DNA from: Anabaena subtropica FACHB-260
Lineage (GTDB): Bacteria; Cyanobacteriota; Cyanobacteriia; Cyanobacteriales; Nostocaceae
Direction: 5' to 3'
Length of the DNA: 64,000 nt
NCBI RefSeq assembly: GCF_014697105.1
Contig: NZ_JACJRF010000025.1
Span: 1-64,000, forward strand
Position 1 is the stretch's first letter, and every line of letters starts with the position of its first letter. A program made the position numbers and the translations under genes. Below are positions 8,659 to 18,200 of the stretch, piece by piece. The notes under the pieces are model-generated. The model did not search any database. It saw only the letters and a program-made list of their open reading frames with translations, and had not been told where the DNA came from.

Positions 8659-9714
8659 ATGCTTCAGCCCTTTTTATCTCGTGCAATCCTGATTTGTTTG
8701 TCTGGTACTATAGCCGTTTTGAGTGTTGCTTGTAGCACAGGCAAACAGAAAACAGGTATTCTTCGCAATCAGCAGTCTCTGGTGACTGAGGATTTGTCTG
8801 TACCAGCACCCGATGAACCGCAAGCAGTGCCAACTATTTCAGCCTCGACAGACTTGCCACCATCGCCAATGGAACCTAGTTCTTTTGAGATGGGTTTAGA
8901 TAAGGCTACTGGTGCTTTGAGTATTAGCCAATCGGCTCAATCGCCTGATGATTGGTATTTGGTGGCGAGTCAGTTCCATGATGCGATCGCTCTCATGAAA
9001 CAAGTCGAAAAGCAGAGTCCTGAGTTTGCGATCGCCCAAACTAAAATTTCTGAATACCAGCGTCAGATGAAGAACGCTGTCCGCCAAGCCAATACGATTG
9101 CTCAACCATTGCTCACAAAACCCACTCCCAAAAGGGTGGCAGTAGCTACACCCCAACCATCTACCTCACCCCAATTTGTCATTCCTGTACCGCCACCCAA
9201 CAGTACACAATTGACCCCAGAACCAGCAAATTTTCCTATATCAGCAGCACTTACCTCTGAACAAGATGTTTTTGTCGCCCCAATTAAACGACGAATTGGG
9301 GGTACGCCAATTGTGACCGTGACTTTTAATGGTCAGCAGCAATTTGACATGATTGTCGATACTGGAGCCAGTGGTACTGTGATTACTCAACAGATGGCGA
9401 ATGCGTTGAGAGTTGTCACTGTGGGCAAAGCCAAGGCTAACACCGCTAGCGCTAAGGCTGTAGAATTTCCCATTGGTTATGTAGATTCGATGGCAGTGGG
9501 AGGGGTGATAGTAAATAGAGTACCAGTGGCGATCGCTGGCGCAGAACTGGAAACTGGTCTTTTAGGACACGACTTTTTTGGTAATTACGATGTCACTATT
9601 AGGCGCAATGTCGTAGAGTTTCGCCGCCAATCACACTCAGAAATTAACTCCCCAGAAAGTGTACCAATTGTTCCAATTTTGCCCAAGCAGTACCAGTCTG
9701 TAGGATCTCCCTAG
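8659..9714 (+). CDS. Retropepsin-like aspartic protease, predicted lipoprotein
   Basis: From the ATG at 8659 the product has 351 residues. A hydrophobic signal ends in VLSVAC, a lipobox with C25 as the likely lipidated residue, so the protein is probably membrane-anchored. A proline- and threonine-rich linker (residues 125-200) leads to a clan AA aspartic protease domain: [15 protein letters not shown] with active-site D234, then a [13 protein letters not shown] segment near the end. One such domain forms half an active site, so it should act as a dimer. A GTG at 8608 would add 17 residues ahead of the signal and is less likely. Its last 71 bases overlap the 3' end of convergent trpD. Substrate unknown. 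Confidence 0.82.
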   Translation: MLQPFLSRAILICLSGTIAVLSVACSTGKQKTGILRNQQSLVTEDLSVPAPDEPQAVPTISASTDLPPSPMEPSSFEMGLDKATGALSISQSAQSPDDWYLVASQFHDAIALMKQVEKQSPEFAIAQTKISEYQRQMKNAVRQANTIAQPLLTKPTPKRVAVATPQPSTSPQFVIPVPPPNSTQLTPEPANFPISAALTSEQDVFVAPIKRRIGGTPIVTVTFNGQQQFDMIVDTGASGTVITQQMANALRVVTVGKAKANTASAKAVEFPIGYVDSMAVGGVIVNRVPVAIAGAELETGLLGHDFFGNYDVTIRRNVVEFRRQSHSEINSPESVPIVPILPKQYQSVGSP

Positions 9715-10720
9715 CTACATTCACACCTTTGGCATGGTCTAATAAGGGGACTGCACCTGCTACCTGTAGCGCTAATGAAGCATTCAAAGCTACAGCATCT
9801 TGTTGTGCTTGGGTTCCTTTACCTTGTAGTACTGCTTTGAGAATTGCTGCATTTTCTTGTACATCACCACCCCGGAGTGCGCCAATAGGAGCCGGAGTCA
9901 CACCCACTTCCTGGGGATTTATAGTAGTTAACTCTAGTTCACCATTAGATAACACTGCTAAGTCAGTTAAATCACCCAACCCAGCCTCATCAAGCTTTTC
10001 TCGTCCATGTAAGACGATCGCCTTTTCCTTACCCAAATTGTCTAAAGCTTGGGCAACAGTTGTCAAAAGTTTGGGAGTAAATAACCCGACTACTTGTCCT
10101 GTCGGACGTAGAGGATTTACCAACGGCCCCAGCAAATTAAATACCGTGCGAACTCTTAAAGTCCGTCGCAACCCAGCCACCGCCTTCAGTGCAGGATGCC
10201 AACCAGGGGCAAACAAAAATGTGATCCCGACTTCTTGGAGTGCTGATTGTACCTTTTCGGGGGAAGCATTCAAGTTAACGCCCAAAGCTTCCAAAACATC
10301 AGCGCTACCCGTCAAACTCGAAGCAGAACGATTACCATGTTTGGCAACAGGTACACCATAAGCCGCCGCCACAAAAGCCACTGCTGTAGAAATATTAAAA
10401 GTTGATGACCCATCGCCACCAGTACCACAAGTATCAATTACAGTGCTGAGTGGAGATTGAGAAATATTTTCCCCACTCCCCATTTTTGATTGAGATTGTA
10501 GTACTTCAGCCATACCAGTCAACTCGTCGGCGGAAACACCTTTAAAATTGAGTGCCGTTAAGATTGCTCCTGATAACTCTGGGGGGACTGCTTCACTTAA
10601 CCAACCTTGCATCAATTCAGCAGCTTGCGATCGGCTTAAAGATTCACCATCTATTAATTGTTGCAGTAGAAGATACCAACTAGTAGAAGATTCTTGGGTA
10701 GGGATTGGGGAAGTTGTCAT
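9644..10720 (-). CDS. trpD: Anthranilate phosphoribosyltransferase
   Basis: TrpD (358 residues) transfers phosphoribose from PRPP to anthranilate in tryptophan synthesis. The PRPP-binding loop [17 protein letters not shown] near residue 93, the KHGNRSASS motif that binds anthranilate and the GREKLDEAG metal-site segment are all present. No other trp gene is adjacent, normal for cyanobacteria. The 3' end overlaps the convergent aspartic-protease gene by 71 bases. The N-terminal ten residues are variable; the ATG gives a typical length. Confidence 0.96.
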   Translation of the reverse strand: MTTSPIPTQESSTSWYLLLQQLIDGESLSRSQAAELMQGWLSEAVPPELSGAILTALNFKGVSADELTGMAEVLQSQSKMGSGENISQSPLSTVIDTCGTGGDGSSTFNISTAVAFVAAAYGVPVAKHGNRSASSLTGSADVLEALGVNLNASPEKVQSALQEVGITFLFAPGWHPALKAVAGLRRTLRVRTVFNLLGPLVNPLRPTGQVVGLFTPKLLTTVAQALDNLGKEKAIVLHGREKLDEAGLGDLTDLAVLSNGELELTTINPQEVGVTPAPIGALRGGDVQENAAILKAVLQGKGTQAQQDAVALNASLALQVAGAVPLLDHAKGVNVAREILQTGTAWAKLEQLVHFLGS

Positions 10721-10780
10721 AACTCAAGTTTGTGTACGTTGAGAGGCATGGCAGTTATCCTACCGAAAAATCGACTGTCA

Positions 10781-11662
10781 TCAAAGGGAGGTTGAAATAT
10801 TAAGTTCTAGCTGTAAATCCTGTTGATTTTTTGCCATTTTATTTAAATTATGTTTAATTTCATAATTGCTAATAAATAATTCTTTTCCCTTCGCAGCATC
10901 GCTTTGTTTATAGTTATTCATGCCATACTGCAATTCCCATTCATCAATATAAGCTAGGGGAAAATTTGCTCGAATTTCCGGCGAGTTGTCGTAGGTAATT
11001 AGCCAGCGATGAGGACATTGTTGCAATAATTTAGCGAATCTTTGGTGTTCAAAAGATGTATGTAAATCACCATCCTTACCATATAATCTAGATTTAGTAG
11101 CGCTAAAATATGGTGGGTCTAAAAATATAAATACATCATTTTGTTCACCATCCAATAGTTGACTGTAGTCTAAATTAGTAATTTTTATATCTTCTGTTAG
11201 TATATTTGCTAATTTCTCTAATCGTTCTATTGAGGAGTAAGTAAACCTTTTGAGGAAAGCTTGTTGAGAGAAACCGCCTGATTCTACAGTACCAGAGAAA
11301 GTAATTCTGTTGAGGACAAAAAATCTTACTGCTCTGTCGAAATCAGATATGTTATTGACATCAACTGTGGTTAATTCTAAAAACAGTAATTTACCATCTT
11401 GATATTTATCTTTAATTCGGTGTATTTCTTGCACTATCTGAGGTAAGTTAGATTGTGCAAATTTCCAGAAAAGGAATAATTCAGTGTTTAAATCATTAAT
11501 CCAGATTTTCAGATGAGGAAACTTTTGCTTTAAGTAAATAAATACTGAACCACCCCCTACAAATGGTTCTCGAAATTCATCAAAATTTTCTGGCAGATAT
11601 TCAATTATTTGCTTGATTGCTTTGGATTTACCGCCAGGATATCGGAGTGGACTTTTGATCAT
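10781..11662 (-). CDS. D12-class N6-adenine DNA methyltransferase
   Basis: A 293-residue Dam-like methylase. PLRYPGGKSKAI (residues 5-16) and EPFVGGGSVF (32-41) form the SAM-binding region, and FLDPPYF has the catalytic DPPY starting at D182, the order of the alpha/D12 class. It modifies adenine in a short DNA site that cannot be read from sequence. It lies 13 bases downstream of the split endonuclease-like gene on the same strand, so together they look like a type II restriction-modification pair whose nuclease is now interrupted. Base composition is more AT-rich than carA or trpD, in keeping with horizontal transfer of such pairs. Confidence 0.9.
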   Translation of the reverse strand: MIKSPLRYPGGKSKAIKQIIEYLPENFDEFREPFVGGGSVFIYLKQKFPHLKIWINDLNTELFLFWKFAQSNLPQIVQEIHRIKDKYQDGKLLFLELTTVDVNNISDFDRAVRFFVLNRITFSGTVESGGFSQQAFLKRFTYSSIERLEKLANILTEDIKITNLDYSQLLDGEQNDVFIFLDPPYFSATKSRLYGKDGDLHTSFEHQRFAKLLQQCPHRWLITYDNSPEIRANFPLAYIDEWELQYGMNNYKQSDAAKGKELFISNYEIKHNLNKMAKNQQDLQLELNISTSL

Positions 11663-11675
11663 AATTCAAAAAAAA

Positions 11676-12598
11676 TTAGGAGTTGCCGGATATTTCTATT
11701 TTTAGTTTACGGTTATTTTGGGCTTCCAATGCTAATTTCTTGATAATTAATTTCTGATTGTTGTTAAAAGTATTATTGTTGACTTTGATGAAAGATTCTA
11801 TTTCTTCTGATGATGCTTCTGGGAAAATAATAGAGCTTGTAACATTGTTACCCGTGAGCTTTAATTTGGGAACAAATAAGACTGGTTTTTCATTAAGTAT
11901 TAAAGAATCTAAGTTAGAAAATAAAATTAATTTGAATAAGCCATCTTGAATATCATGTAACTTAGGTAATGAATTTTTTGAAGTATTTTTTGACTCTTGT
12001 ATGATATACACACCATTATCGACCAATATTTCATCGGGAGTCAGATAATAAATACCTCCTAAATAGTTCTCAATACTGAAAGCTGCCTTTAATCCGTCTA
12101 CTAAATATTCTAACTTGTGCGAAGTAATAGCTTCTCTCTTACTAGCATTTTGACAGAAGTGTTGAATGTTAAGAAAAAGCCAATAAAAATAGCCCAAAAT
12201 ATGTTAGATTTTGGGCTATTTTTATTGGCTTTTTCTTAACATTCAACACTTCTGGCTAAAACGATATAAATATTCAGTAGGTTCATCCAAGAAATAGTAG
12301 AATATTGAATTATATCCCTATCCCCATTTTTGCCCTCATCTTTAATTATAGGAATGATAGTAATAATTTTAGATGAATTGTAAGTATTGTAGATTCTAGC
12401 AAAGGGATAACTTCTGGTTCTTTTAGGCGATACCCATTTTGAATAAGCGATTTCTGTTGTTGGTGACTTGATTAAGCCATAGCTACCCGCTCTATTAATA
12501 TCAAATCCATCAATATTGTTTTCTTTTAAATGATCATTCAAGTAAGTTCTATAACTCAGATTTTTAATGAACCCTGTAAAATTTAGAAATGCTGACAT
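11676..12598 (-). pseudogene. Putative type II restriction endonuclease gene interrupted by a palindromic insertion
   Basis: Two minus-strand frames, 12598 to 12236 (120 codons) and one ending at 11676, are separated by the palindrome at 12154-12254. Taking out exactly those 101 bases joins them in frame through VLA and QNASKRE, giving one 273-residue protein with no stop. The N-terminal part contains PIIKDEGKNGDRD and SWMNLLNIYIVLA; the C-terminal part has PDEILVDNGVYIIQESK, compatible with the D...ExK metal site of PD-(D/E)xK nucleases. Size and position directly ahead of a D12 methylase support a restriction enzyme. Specificity is not recognisable. As it stands translation stops at 12236-12238, inside the palindrome, so the enzyme is probably inactive. 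Confidence 0.7.
12154..12254. repeat. 101-bp perfect palindromic insertion (47-bp arms, 7-base loop)
   Basis: Bases 12154-12200 are the exact reverse complement of 12208-12254, with loop ATGTTAG. The arms are AT-rich and identical at all 47 positions, which implies recent origin or ongoing correction. No target duplication is evident at the borders. No second copy is seen in this window. It could be a miniature palindromic mobile element or a fold-back duplication. Confidence 0.9.
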
Positions 12599-12692
12599 TG
12601 CCTTTAATTTTTATGACTGTAGTAGTAAATGTTAATATTATGTTCTCATTTTCTGTTAAAAAAATCTGATAAAAGCTACCGAGGTAATGGTT

Positions 12693-13415
12693 ATGTCCCG
12701 TTCTGTGCCTTATCAGCCTTTGTGGTTAAAGATTCTTCATGGTGTGAGTGGAATTTTAGCGATCTCCGCTATCATTACAGGTTTTTTAGTTTACAATACC
12801 TTCGATGGCAGATTTGGCAAGTTACCCATCCCTCGCATTGGGCAAAGTATAGACATTCACGGTACATTTGCAGTCTTTTTCTTCTTTGTGTTCCCGGCGT
12901 TAGCCCTCTATAGCTTTCATGCTGGAAACCGAAAGCTATTACAACAAGATTCTTTACAAAATTTAACTCAGGTGGGTAGATCGATTTGGTGGGTGAGCTT
13001 ACAAAGAATTGCGAATACACTCATGCTAATTGCTGGGGTTTTAGCTGTGTTGTCTGGCAGAATGATGAAAGAAGAGTGGCTGCCCACAGGACAATTAAAT
13101 CATAGCTGGTACTACCTACATCTGATTGGTTGGGTGGTGATAGTTTTCTGTTTAGCAGTTCATATTTTGATGTCTATTAAAGTGGGTGGTGTGCCATTAT
13201 TACTTTCCATATTTTCATGGCAAATTCGCCCAGAAGATAGTCCCACAAAATGGTCTACTCGTTTGCAGAATTGGTTAAGTAATTTATCAGCTAATTTGGC
13301 TGGAGGAATGAATGATTTCATGCAGAATAATTTCCCTCTCAGAGTAATTGAGATAAGTGTGCTAGTGGGAATTTTTGCAGCCCTAGTTTTACCTTTATTC
13401 TTCTCTGGTGAGTAG
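12693..13415 (+). CDS. Cytochrome b/b6-type integral membrane protein
   Basis: About 240 residues with at least four hydrophobic helices. Histidines in LWLKILHGVSG, IDIHGTFAVFFFF, HSWYYLHLIGW and AVHILM sit where haem-ligating pairs occur in cytochrome b561/b6-like bundles, so it may carry b haems and pass electrons across the membrane. I use the second in-frame ATG (12693) because GAGG lies eight bases ahead; the ATG at 12687 is too close to it. No redox partner gene is adjacent. Assignment is at superfamily level only. Confidence 0.75.
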   Translation: MSRSVPYQPLWLKILHGVSGILAISAIITGFLVYNTFDGRFGKLPIPRIGQSIDIHGTFAVFFFFVFPALALYSFHAGNRKLLQQDSLQNLTQVGRSIWWVSLQRIANTLMLIAGVLAVLSGRMMKEEWLPTGQLNHSWYYLHLIGWVVIVFCLAVHILMSIKVGGVPLLLSIFSWQIRPEDSPTKWSTRLQNWLSNLSANLAGGMNDFMQNNFPLRVIEISVLVGIFAALVLPLFFSGE

Positions 13416-13563
13416 TGAGTACTTAATAGGGATATGAAGAAATATTAAAAATAGTATACGTCTAGAAAAGCGATGCTCTACGACCGACTGTCGGTAATCG
13501 CTGTATAGTATTTAAAAACCGATTGGTGAGATAAACGCTACAGTTGCATTAGTCCGTTAGTGT

Positions 13564-13980
13564 ATGAGTTCAGTCATGGTTACTACTGATATGACCGTCC
13601 CCTTGTGGGGTCTGGCAATTTTTATTATCTGGACAATTGCTGTTGTTGTATTTCTGCTAGCAGTTAGGATTCGGCATTTATCTACTGGCGGTTCTCCAAA
13701 AGATTTTGGAACACCAAATGAGGAAAGTTTGCTTTGGCGACTATTTCGAGTGCAGTCCAACTTAGTAGAAAACCTACCTTTGTATATAGGAGTTGTGTTT
13801 CTTCTAACAGTTCGAGGCTTATCGGGAACAGTGGTAGATTCACTAGTTGTCGTATACATCCTATTTCGACTTGTGCATTCATTAATTCATATAGCCGGAC
13901 TAAATCCAGTATTTCGGCTCTCAAGTCTAGTGATTCAGTTAGTCTGCTTGGTTACTTTGATTGTCTTAGCAGTTTTCTAA
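13564..13980 (+). CDS. MAPEG family membrane protein
   Basis: A 138-residue protein with four predicted helices. The segment RVQSNLVENLPLYI between helices 1 and 2 matches the MAPEG signature (conserved R, N and E residues of membrane-associated eicosanoid and glutathione metabolism proteins). Bacterial members are thought to act in glutathione-dependent detoxification; the reaction here is unknown. A second ATG at 13576 is possible. It stands alone, followed by an AATTTTG repeat. Confidence 0.85.
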   Translation: MSSVMVTTDMTVPLWGLAIFIIWTIAVVVFLLAVRIRHLSTGGSPKDFGTPNEESLLWRLFRVQSNLVENLPLYIGVVFLLTVRGLSGTVVDSLVVVYILFRLVHSLIHIAGLNPVFRLSSLVIQLVCLVTLIVLAVF

Positions 13981-14017
13981 CAGAGAAAATCAATTTTCAT
14001 AAGGAGGTTGACTACTA

Positions 14018-14043
14018 AATTTTGAATTTTGAATTTTGAATTG
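14018..14043. repeat. AATTTTG tandem heptamers
   Basis: Three exact tandem AATTTTG units followed by a partial copy, between convergent genes. Same short tandem repeat class as elsewhere in the window. Confidence 0.8.
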
Positions 14044-14059
14044 ATTCCCCCTGCCTTTT

Positions 14060-15154
14060 CTACCTTGATGAGCGAAAGATGACACGACCAGGAATTTCTT
14101 CTTGGTTAATGCGTGCATAGACTCGCAAACAAGTTAAAACTTCCCCTGGAATACCGCCGCAGTCTAATTGCAAGTCATCTTTAGAAAAAGCACAAATATC
14201 AGCATAAATTCCTGTTAATTGGCGAATCCGTACCTCATAACCTGCATTGGTCGCTCTATCGGCTACTTTTTTTAGTGCGCGTCTTGATTCTTGTTGCAGC
14301 TTCCCCCACCAAGAATAACGCTCAGATGGGGGTACAAATACCAAAGAATTGATGGCTTCATCCATGTCAATCCAAGCGCGTAAAGTTAATAAGGGTTCGG
14401 CAATTTCTTCGGCTTTTTTTGTACGCTGGAAGCGGTCTATTAATGTATCAATGTATTGGTGTTGTTGCTCTGGTTGGAAATGTAAGGGAATAACATCGAA
14501 GCTGAAAACACTTTTTAAGGCGTGATGTAAATCTGGTTCTATTTCTATAAATTTGCTCCATAAAAGTAAGAAACTAGCTAATAAATGTAGTTCTTCAGAA
14601 GCATTATTTTGGATAATATTGTTATGAAAAAAGGCTTTTTGTGATAGGCATAAGCCTTGAGCATTGACACTACCAATCAGTCCGGGGTAGATAATTTCAT
14701 TGCGAATAAAAGGCAGGTGATAAACATATTCATTATTTTCTACTGCACCCATTTCTTGAGCAAAATCTAAAGCCCGTTGTCGCCAAAATTGAGCCAAATC
14801 TTCGGGAACTCGTAATAATTTGCGGTGCATTTCGTTCCATAAATCGGCATCTGTATGACTTTGTAACAGAGAATCTCCCAGATATAAACTGAGTTCTGAG
14901 TCAGAATCGAAAGCCTCTCGCAGATAATTTAGCTTTAACTCATCTGGATGCTGGATGATGGCTACGGTCTGTTGTTCTGGCTGTAGGAGATTTTGCAGTT
15001 CTTGCAGCACCTCATCGCATACTTTTGCGCCTGGGTCTTGCGGTAATTCTGCTTGGGCTTTTTTGAGGGAAGCCTCTAGCCCATACAGACCATATCGCAA
15101 TAACCGCGCTAATTCCGAGTTTTTTGTTGCTAGTAACTGATATAGGTGCTGCAT
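14060..15154 (-). CDS. Uncharacterised partner of the dynamin/Hsp70-like module
   Basis: A 364-residue protein I do not recognise. It looks soluble and largely alpha-helical, with no signal peptide or membrane helix. The N-terminal half is rich in leucine and glutamine; the middle has YHLPFIRNEIIYPGLIGS and the end has QLDCGGIPGEVLTCLRVYAR. It is on the same strand as the SrfB-like and dynamin-like genes, 95 bases after the former (the gap holds a dispersed repeat). Salmonella-type Srf loci also have three genes, which suggests the third member of one complex, but I cannot show homology to SrfA or SrfC. Confidence 0.7.
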   Translation of the reverse strand: MQHLYQLLATKNSELARLLRYGLYGLEASLKKAQAELPQDPGAKVCDEVLQELQNLLQPEQQTVAIIQHPDELKLNYLREAFDSDSELSLYLGDSLLQSHTDADLWNEMHRKLLRVPEDLAQFWRQRALDFAQEMGAVENNEYVYHLPFIRNEIIYPGLIGSVNAQGLCLSQKAFFHNNIIQNNASEELHLLASFLLLWSKFIEIEPDLHHALKSVFSFDVIPLHFQPEQQHQYIDTLIDRFQRTKKAEEIAEPLLTLRAWIDMDEAINSLVFVPPSERYSWWGKLQQESRRALKKVADRATNAGYEVRIRQLTGIYADICAFSKDDLQLDCGGIPGEVLTCLRVYARINQEEIPGRVIFRSSR

Positions 15155-15175
15155 TAGTAATTCCTTTTCTTATCT

Positions 15176-15249
15176 CACACAGAGGCGCAGAGAAAGATTG
15201 TGCATAACTCTCCGCGTACCTTTGCGCTTACCTCAGCGCCCCTCTGCGT
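15176..15249. repeat. Dispersed CGCAGAGGCGC-type repeat
   Basis: A 74-base G/C-richer patch with CAGAGGCGCAGAGAAAG near one end and CAGCGCCCCTCTGCG, partly its complement, at the other. A related piece is at 58503. Such elements are scattered between genes in Nostoc; here one separates two genes of a likely operon. Confidence 0.65.
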
Positions 15250-18200
15250 TTAATGTATTCCACAGAAAGGGTCGCGTTCCTTATCAACCTCATTCGGTTG
15301 CAAATCTAATTCAGCACAGTAAACACATCCTTCCTGTTGGAGACATTCTGCATTTGTGGATGTCCAGTAAGGTACATCACCAGCGTGGATGCGTAAAATC
15401 CCTTTGTTATCAAGAGTCACACGATATTGACAAGGATAATCTGTGCTGACATCTGGTTTGCGGAGTGCGCCAATACGTATCCATTTTTTGGTGTTGGTTT
15501 CGGTGTCGGTTTGGTAAACATAAAAGGTGTGTTGTCCATTTTGGGGGAAGGGGGGAAGGGGTTTGCTAATTAAGCCTGCGCCTGGTTGCTGTGAACCATC
15601 CCGCAGGTAATGGAAGGTTTGCAGAGTTTTGTGGTTATTTCTGTCTACTTCAAAAACCAAATGATAGGCATCTGGTTGATCTACGGTGGCAGATTCGATT
15701 ACATTGACGGCAATATCACCATCATTTAAGTCTTTGTCTGGGCGTTCAACGGCGATGTTCCATTTCAAGTTACCGTCAGTAAACAAGGTTGATGCTTCAG
15801 ATGCTGCTGATATGGCTGAATTGACATCAATACCTGGAACATCAATTAAATAGTGAGGGTTTCCTTGACACAGCAAGACGTTAAATTGTAGGGTTTGGTC
15901 TATCTCAAACTGGACTTTAATTTTTCTGAGAAATTCCCCTTCGTCCATTGCCAATTTTTCCATGAGGGTTTTGCCATCGAAGCTACCCCACAGGCGTAAG
16001 TCTCCGTCTTCGTAGTCTTGGCGGTAAATGATATTGGTTAACTGTATCCCTTGCCATTCGGTGCGGACTTTGGCGACGTTTTCCCCTGGTGTGAGTTGGT
16101 ATAGTTCCTGTCCAGCCTTGAATACTGTTAATAGGTCGTTGCTTTGGGTTTTGCGTTTGAAGTTACAGGGAAGGTAATAAAAGAGGTTTTTGACATCTAT
16201 TTCTAGTTGGTTAGCACCTTTACGTAGCAGTCCTTTGGATTCTTCTGGGTCGAATCTTAGTCTCCGCAGTTTCTCGGCGTAGCAAGCGCCGGCGGAGGTG
16301 GCTAGTTTGGTATATTCCAAGACAAAGGTGATGCGTTCGGGATTCCAGACAAAATGGGGAGAGTTGCTAAATTCTTGGTAGATGTGGCGCTGTACTAGGT
16401 CGAGATTGCAAGTTTTACCGGAGAGAATTAACCAATCAACTTTATGGGTGTTCCAAGGATCTATATTGTTATCTTCGGAACGTAACCGACTTTCCATCAA
16501 GCCTTTAGCTATCCCAATCGCCTCTTTAATGGCTGAGGCGGCGGCGCGTTCAAATTGCTGGCTGTCTAAGGTAACGCTGAGGGTGTCTAATTCTTTGACT
16601 TGGAATTTGATGGCGCTTTGAGTCAGCAGTTCGGCAATTTGTTGTTCAGCAAGGGTGAAGGTTAAGGGAGAACCATCGTTTGGTGGTTTTTGTCCGAGTT
16701 TAAGTTTAGCTGCTTCTGCATGATCCCATAAAGTATAGAAGGTTTGCAGGCGTTGGGGTGCTTGTTGCCAACGAGTGGGGATGACTTTCTCGGCTGTATC
16801 TAAGGCATCTTTATAAGCAGCATCACCTTCAGGATTTTCTTTATCTAAACATTTCAACAAACTACCGCTTTTGAATTTTCCTTTTTCTAAAAAGCGTTCG
16901 TTTAATTCCGCACTAATTAAATCTTCTAGTTTGTCACTTTCGATATTACCAACTGTGACTGCTGTGAGTAAAGTATCAGCGATCGCTACTTTCAATAACC
17001 TATACACGCGTAGGGTAATTAATTCGCCACCCAGTTGTAAATGTCCAGAGGAACCCAACAGTTTCGGGGTGAGTTTATAATAACGTCCGCCTAATCCTCT
17101 ATCTTCATTACTACTAAAAAATGGGGTTTTATCTTCTAAGGTAAGTTCAATTAAAGCTAAGTCTGTTGTTCCGCCACCAATATCTAAAACGAGGACATTT
17201 TGTGACCATTTATTTTTTTCTTGGCGACAACGAGTTTTAAATGACTCAATGCCAATATTGAGATTACCACCAAACTCGCGCCATAAAAAGAAGATAGCTA
17301 CGGATACCGCTTCATCGTAGGCGGTTTGTACGTCATCTATTCCTAATTGTTCAACTAATTCTTTGACTTCTTTCCGCACTACTGGCGGTGCAACTGTGGG
17401 GTATGTGACAACTGCCGTGAGGAATTCTCCGTCAGAAAATCTGCGTCTGGCGCGTTGGCGATAATCTTCAGTTAAATCAATTAAATGTGACCAAGCAGCT
17501 TGTACAAGTTGATTAACATTAATTGTTTCTTCTTCGCCATCTAAAATCACTGAGAAATCACGCTTTTGTCCAAAATAACGTTTTGGTGAATGGTGAAATC
17601 TGCTGATAATTTCTTTGAGAGAACTGCTAGTTCCTTGAGCGATCGCCTTTTTTCGATTGTCTCTTGCTTCCCTACCCATGCGAATTTTCACATCTGCCAA
17701 ACTGAAGATTTCTAACTCACTGGGTATTTCTGTATCGCGGCGGTCAATATCTAGGACTACGGGAATAAGATTTTGTGATTCTAAGGTAGGAACACGAAAA
17801 ACTTCATGGTAGATATTATATAATTTTCTGCTGATGGCGTGACGAAATCTATCACTATTACCTAAACATAATTCTACTTGCCTAATCGCTTCTAAAAACC
17901 TGTCTTTATTATCAGTTTGAAAAACTTCGCTTAATTGGATTGGATCAACTTCTAAGTTTTTACTAATATCTGTTAGAAACTTTTCCCATTCACTTGCACT
18001 CACTTCTGGTAGAGCAATAGTAGCCGGAGAACTCAACCATTGAGACAGGCGATCGCGTAATCTTAATTCTTGTTCTCTCGGTAAAACTTCGGCAATTGGC
18101 ACTTCAATTGGGTCGAAAAGTGTCACAGTAGAATTAGATGTACCAAAATCTAAAGCGAACCATCCGGGAAACCGTTTGCGTTGCTTAATATCCGGTTGTT

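Noticed and set aside
9729-10361. 210-codon frame opposite trpD
   Set aside because: Antisense shadow of trpD; its length follows from the codon bias of the real gene.
11676-12197. The 3' half of the nuclease-like gene as an independent protein starting inside the palindrome
   Set aside because: The start is a TTG within the palindrome arm and the first 16 residues are encoded by the insertion; the joined frame explains the sequence better.
12154-12254. The palindrome as an ordinary rho-independent terminator
   Set aside because: The arms are 47 bp and lie inside a reading frame that resumes exactly after them; no T-tract follows the stem on either strand.
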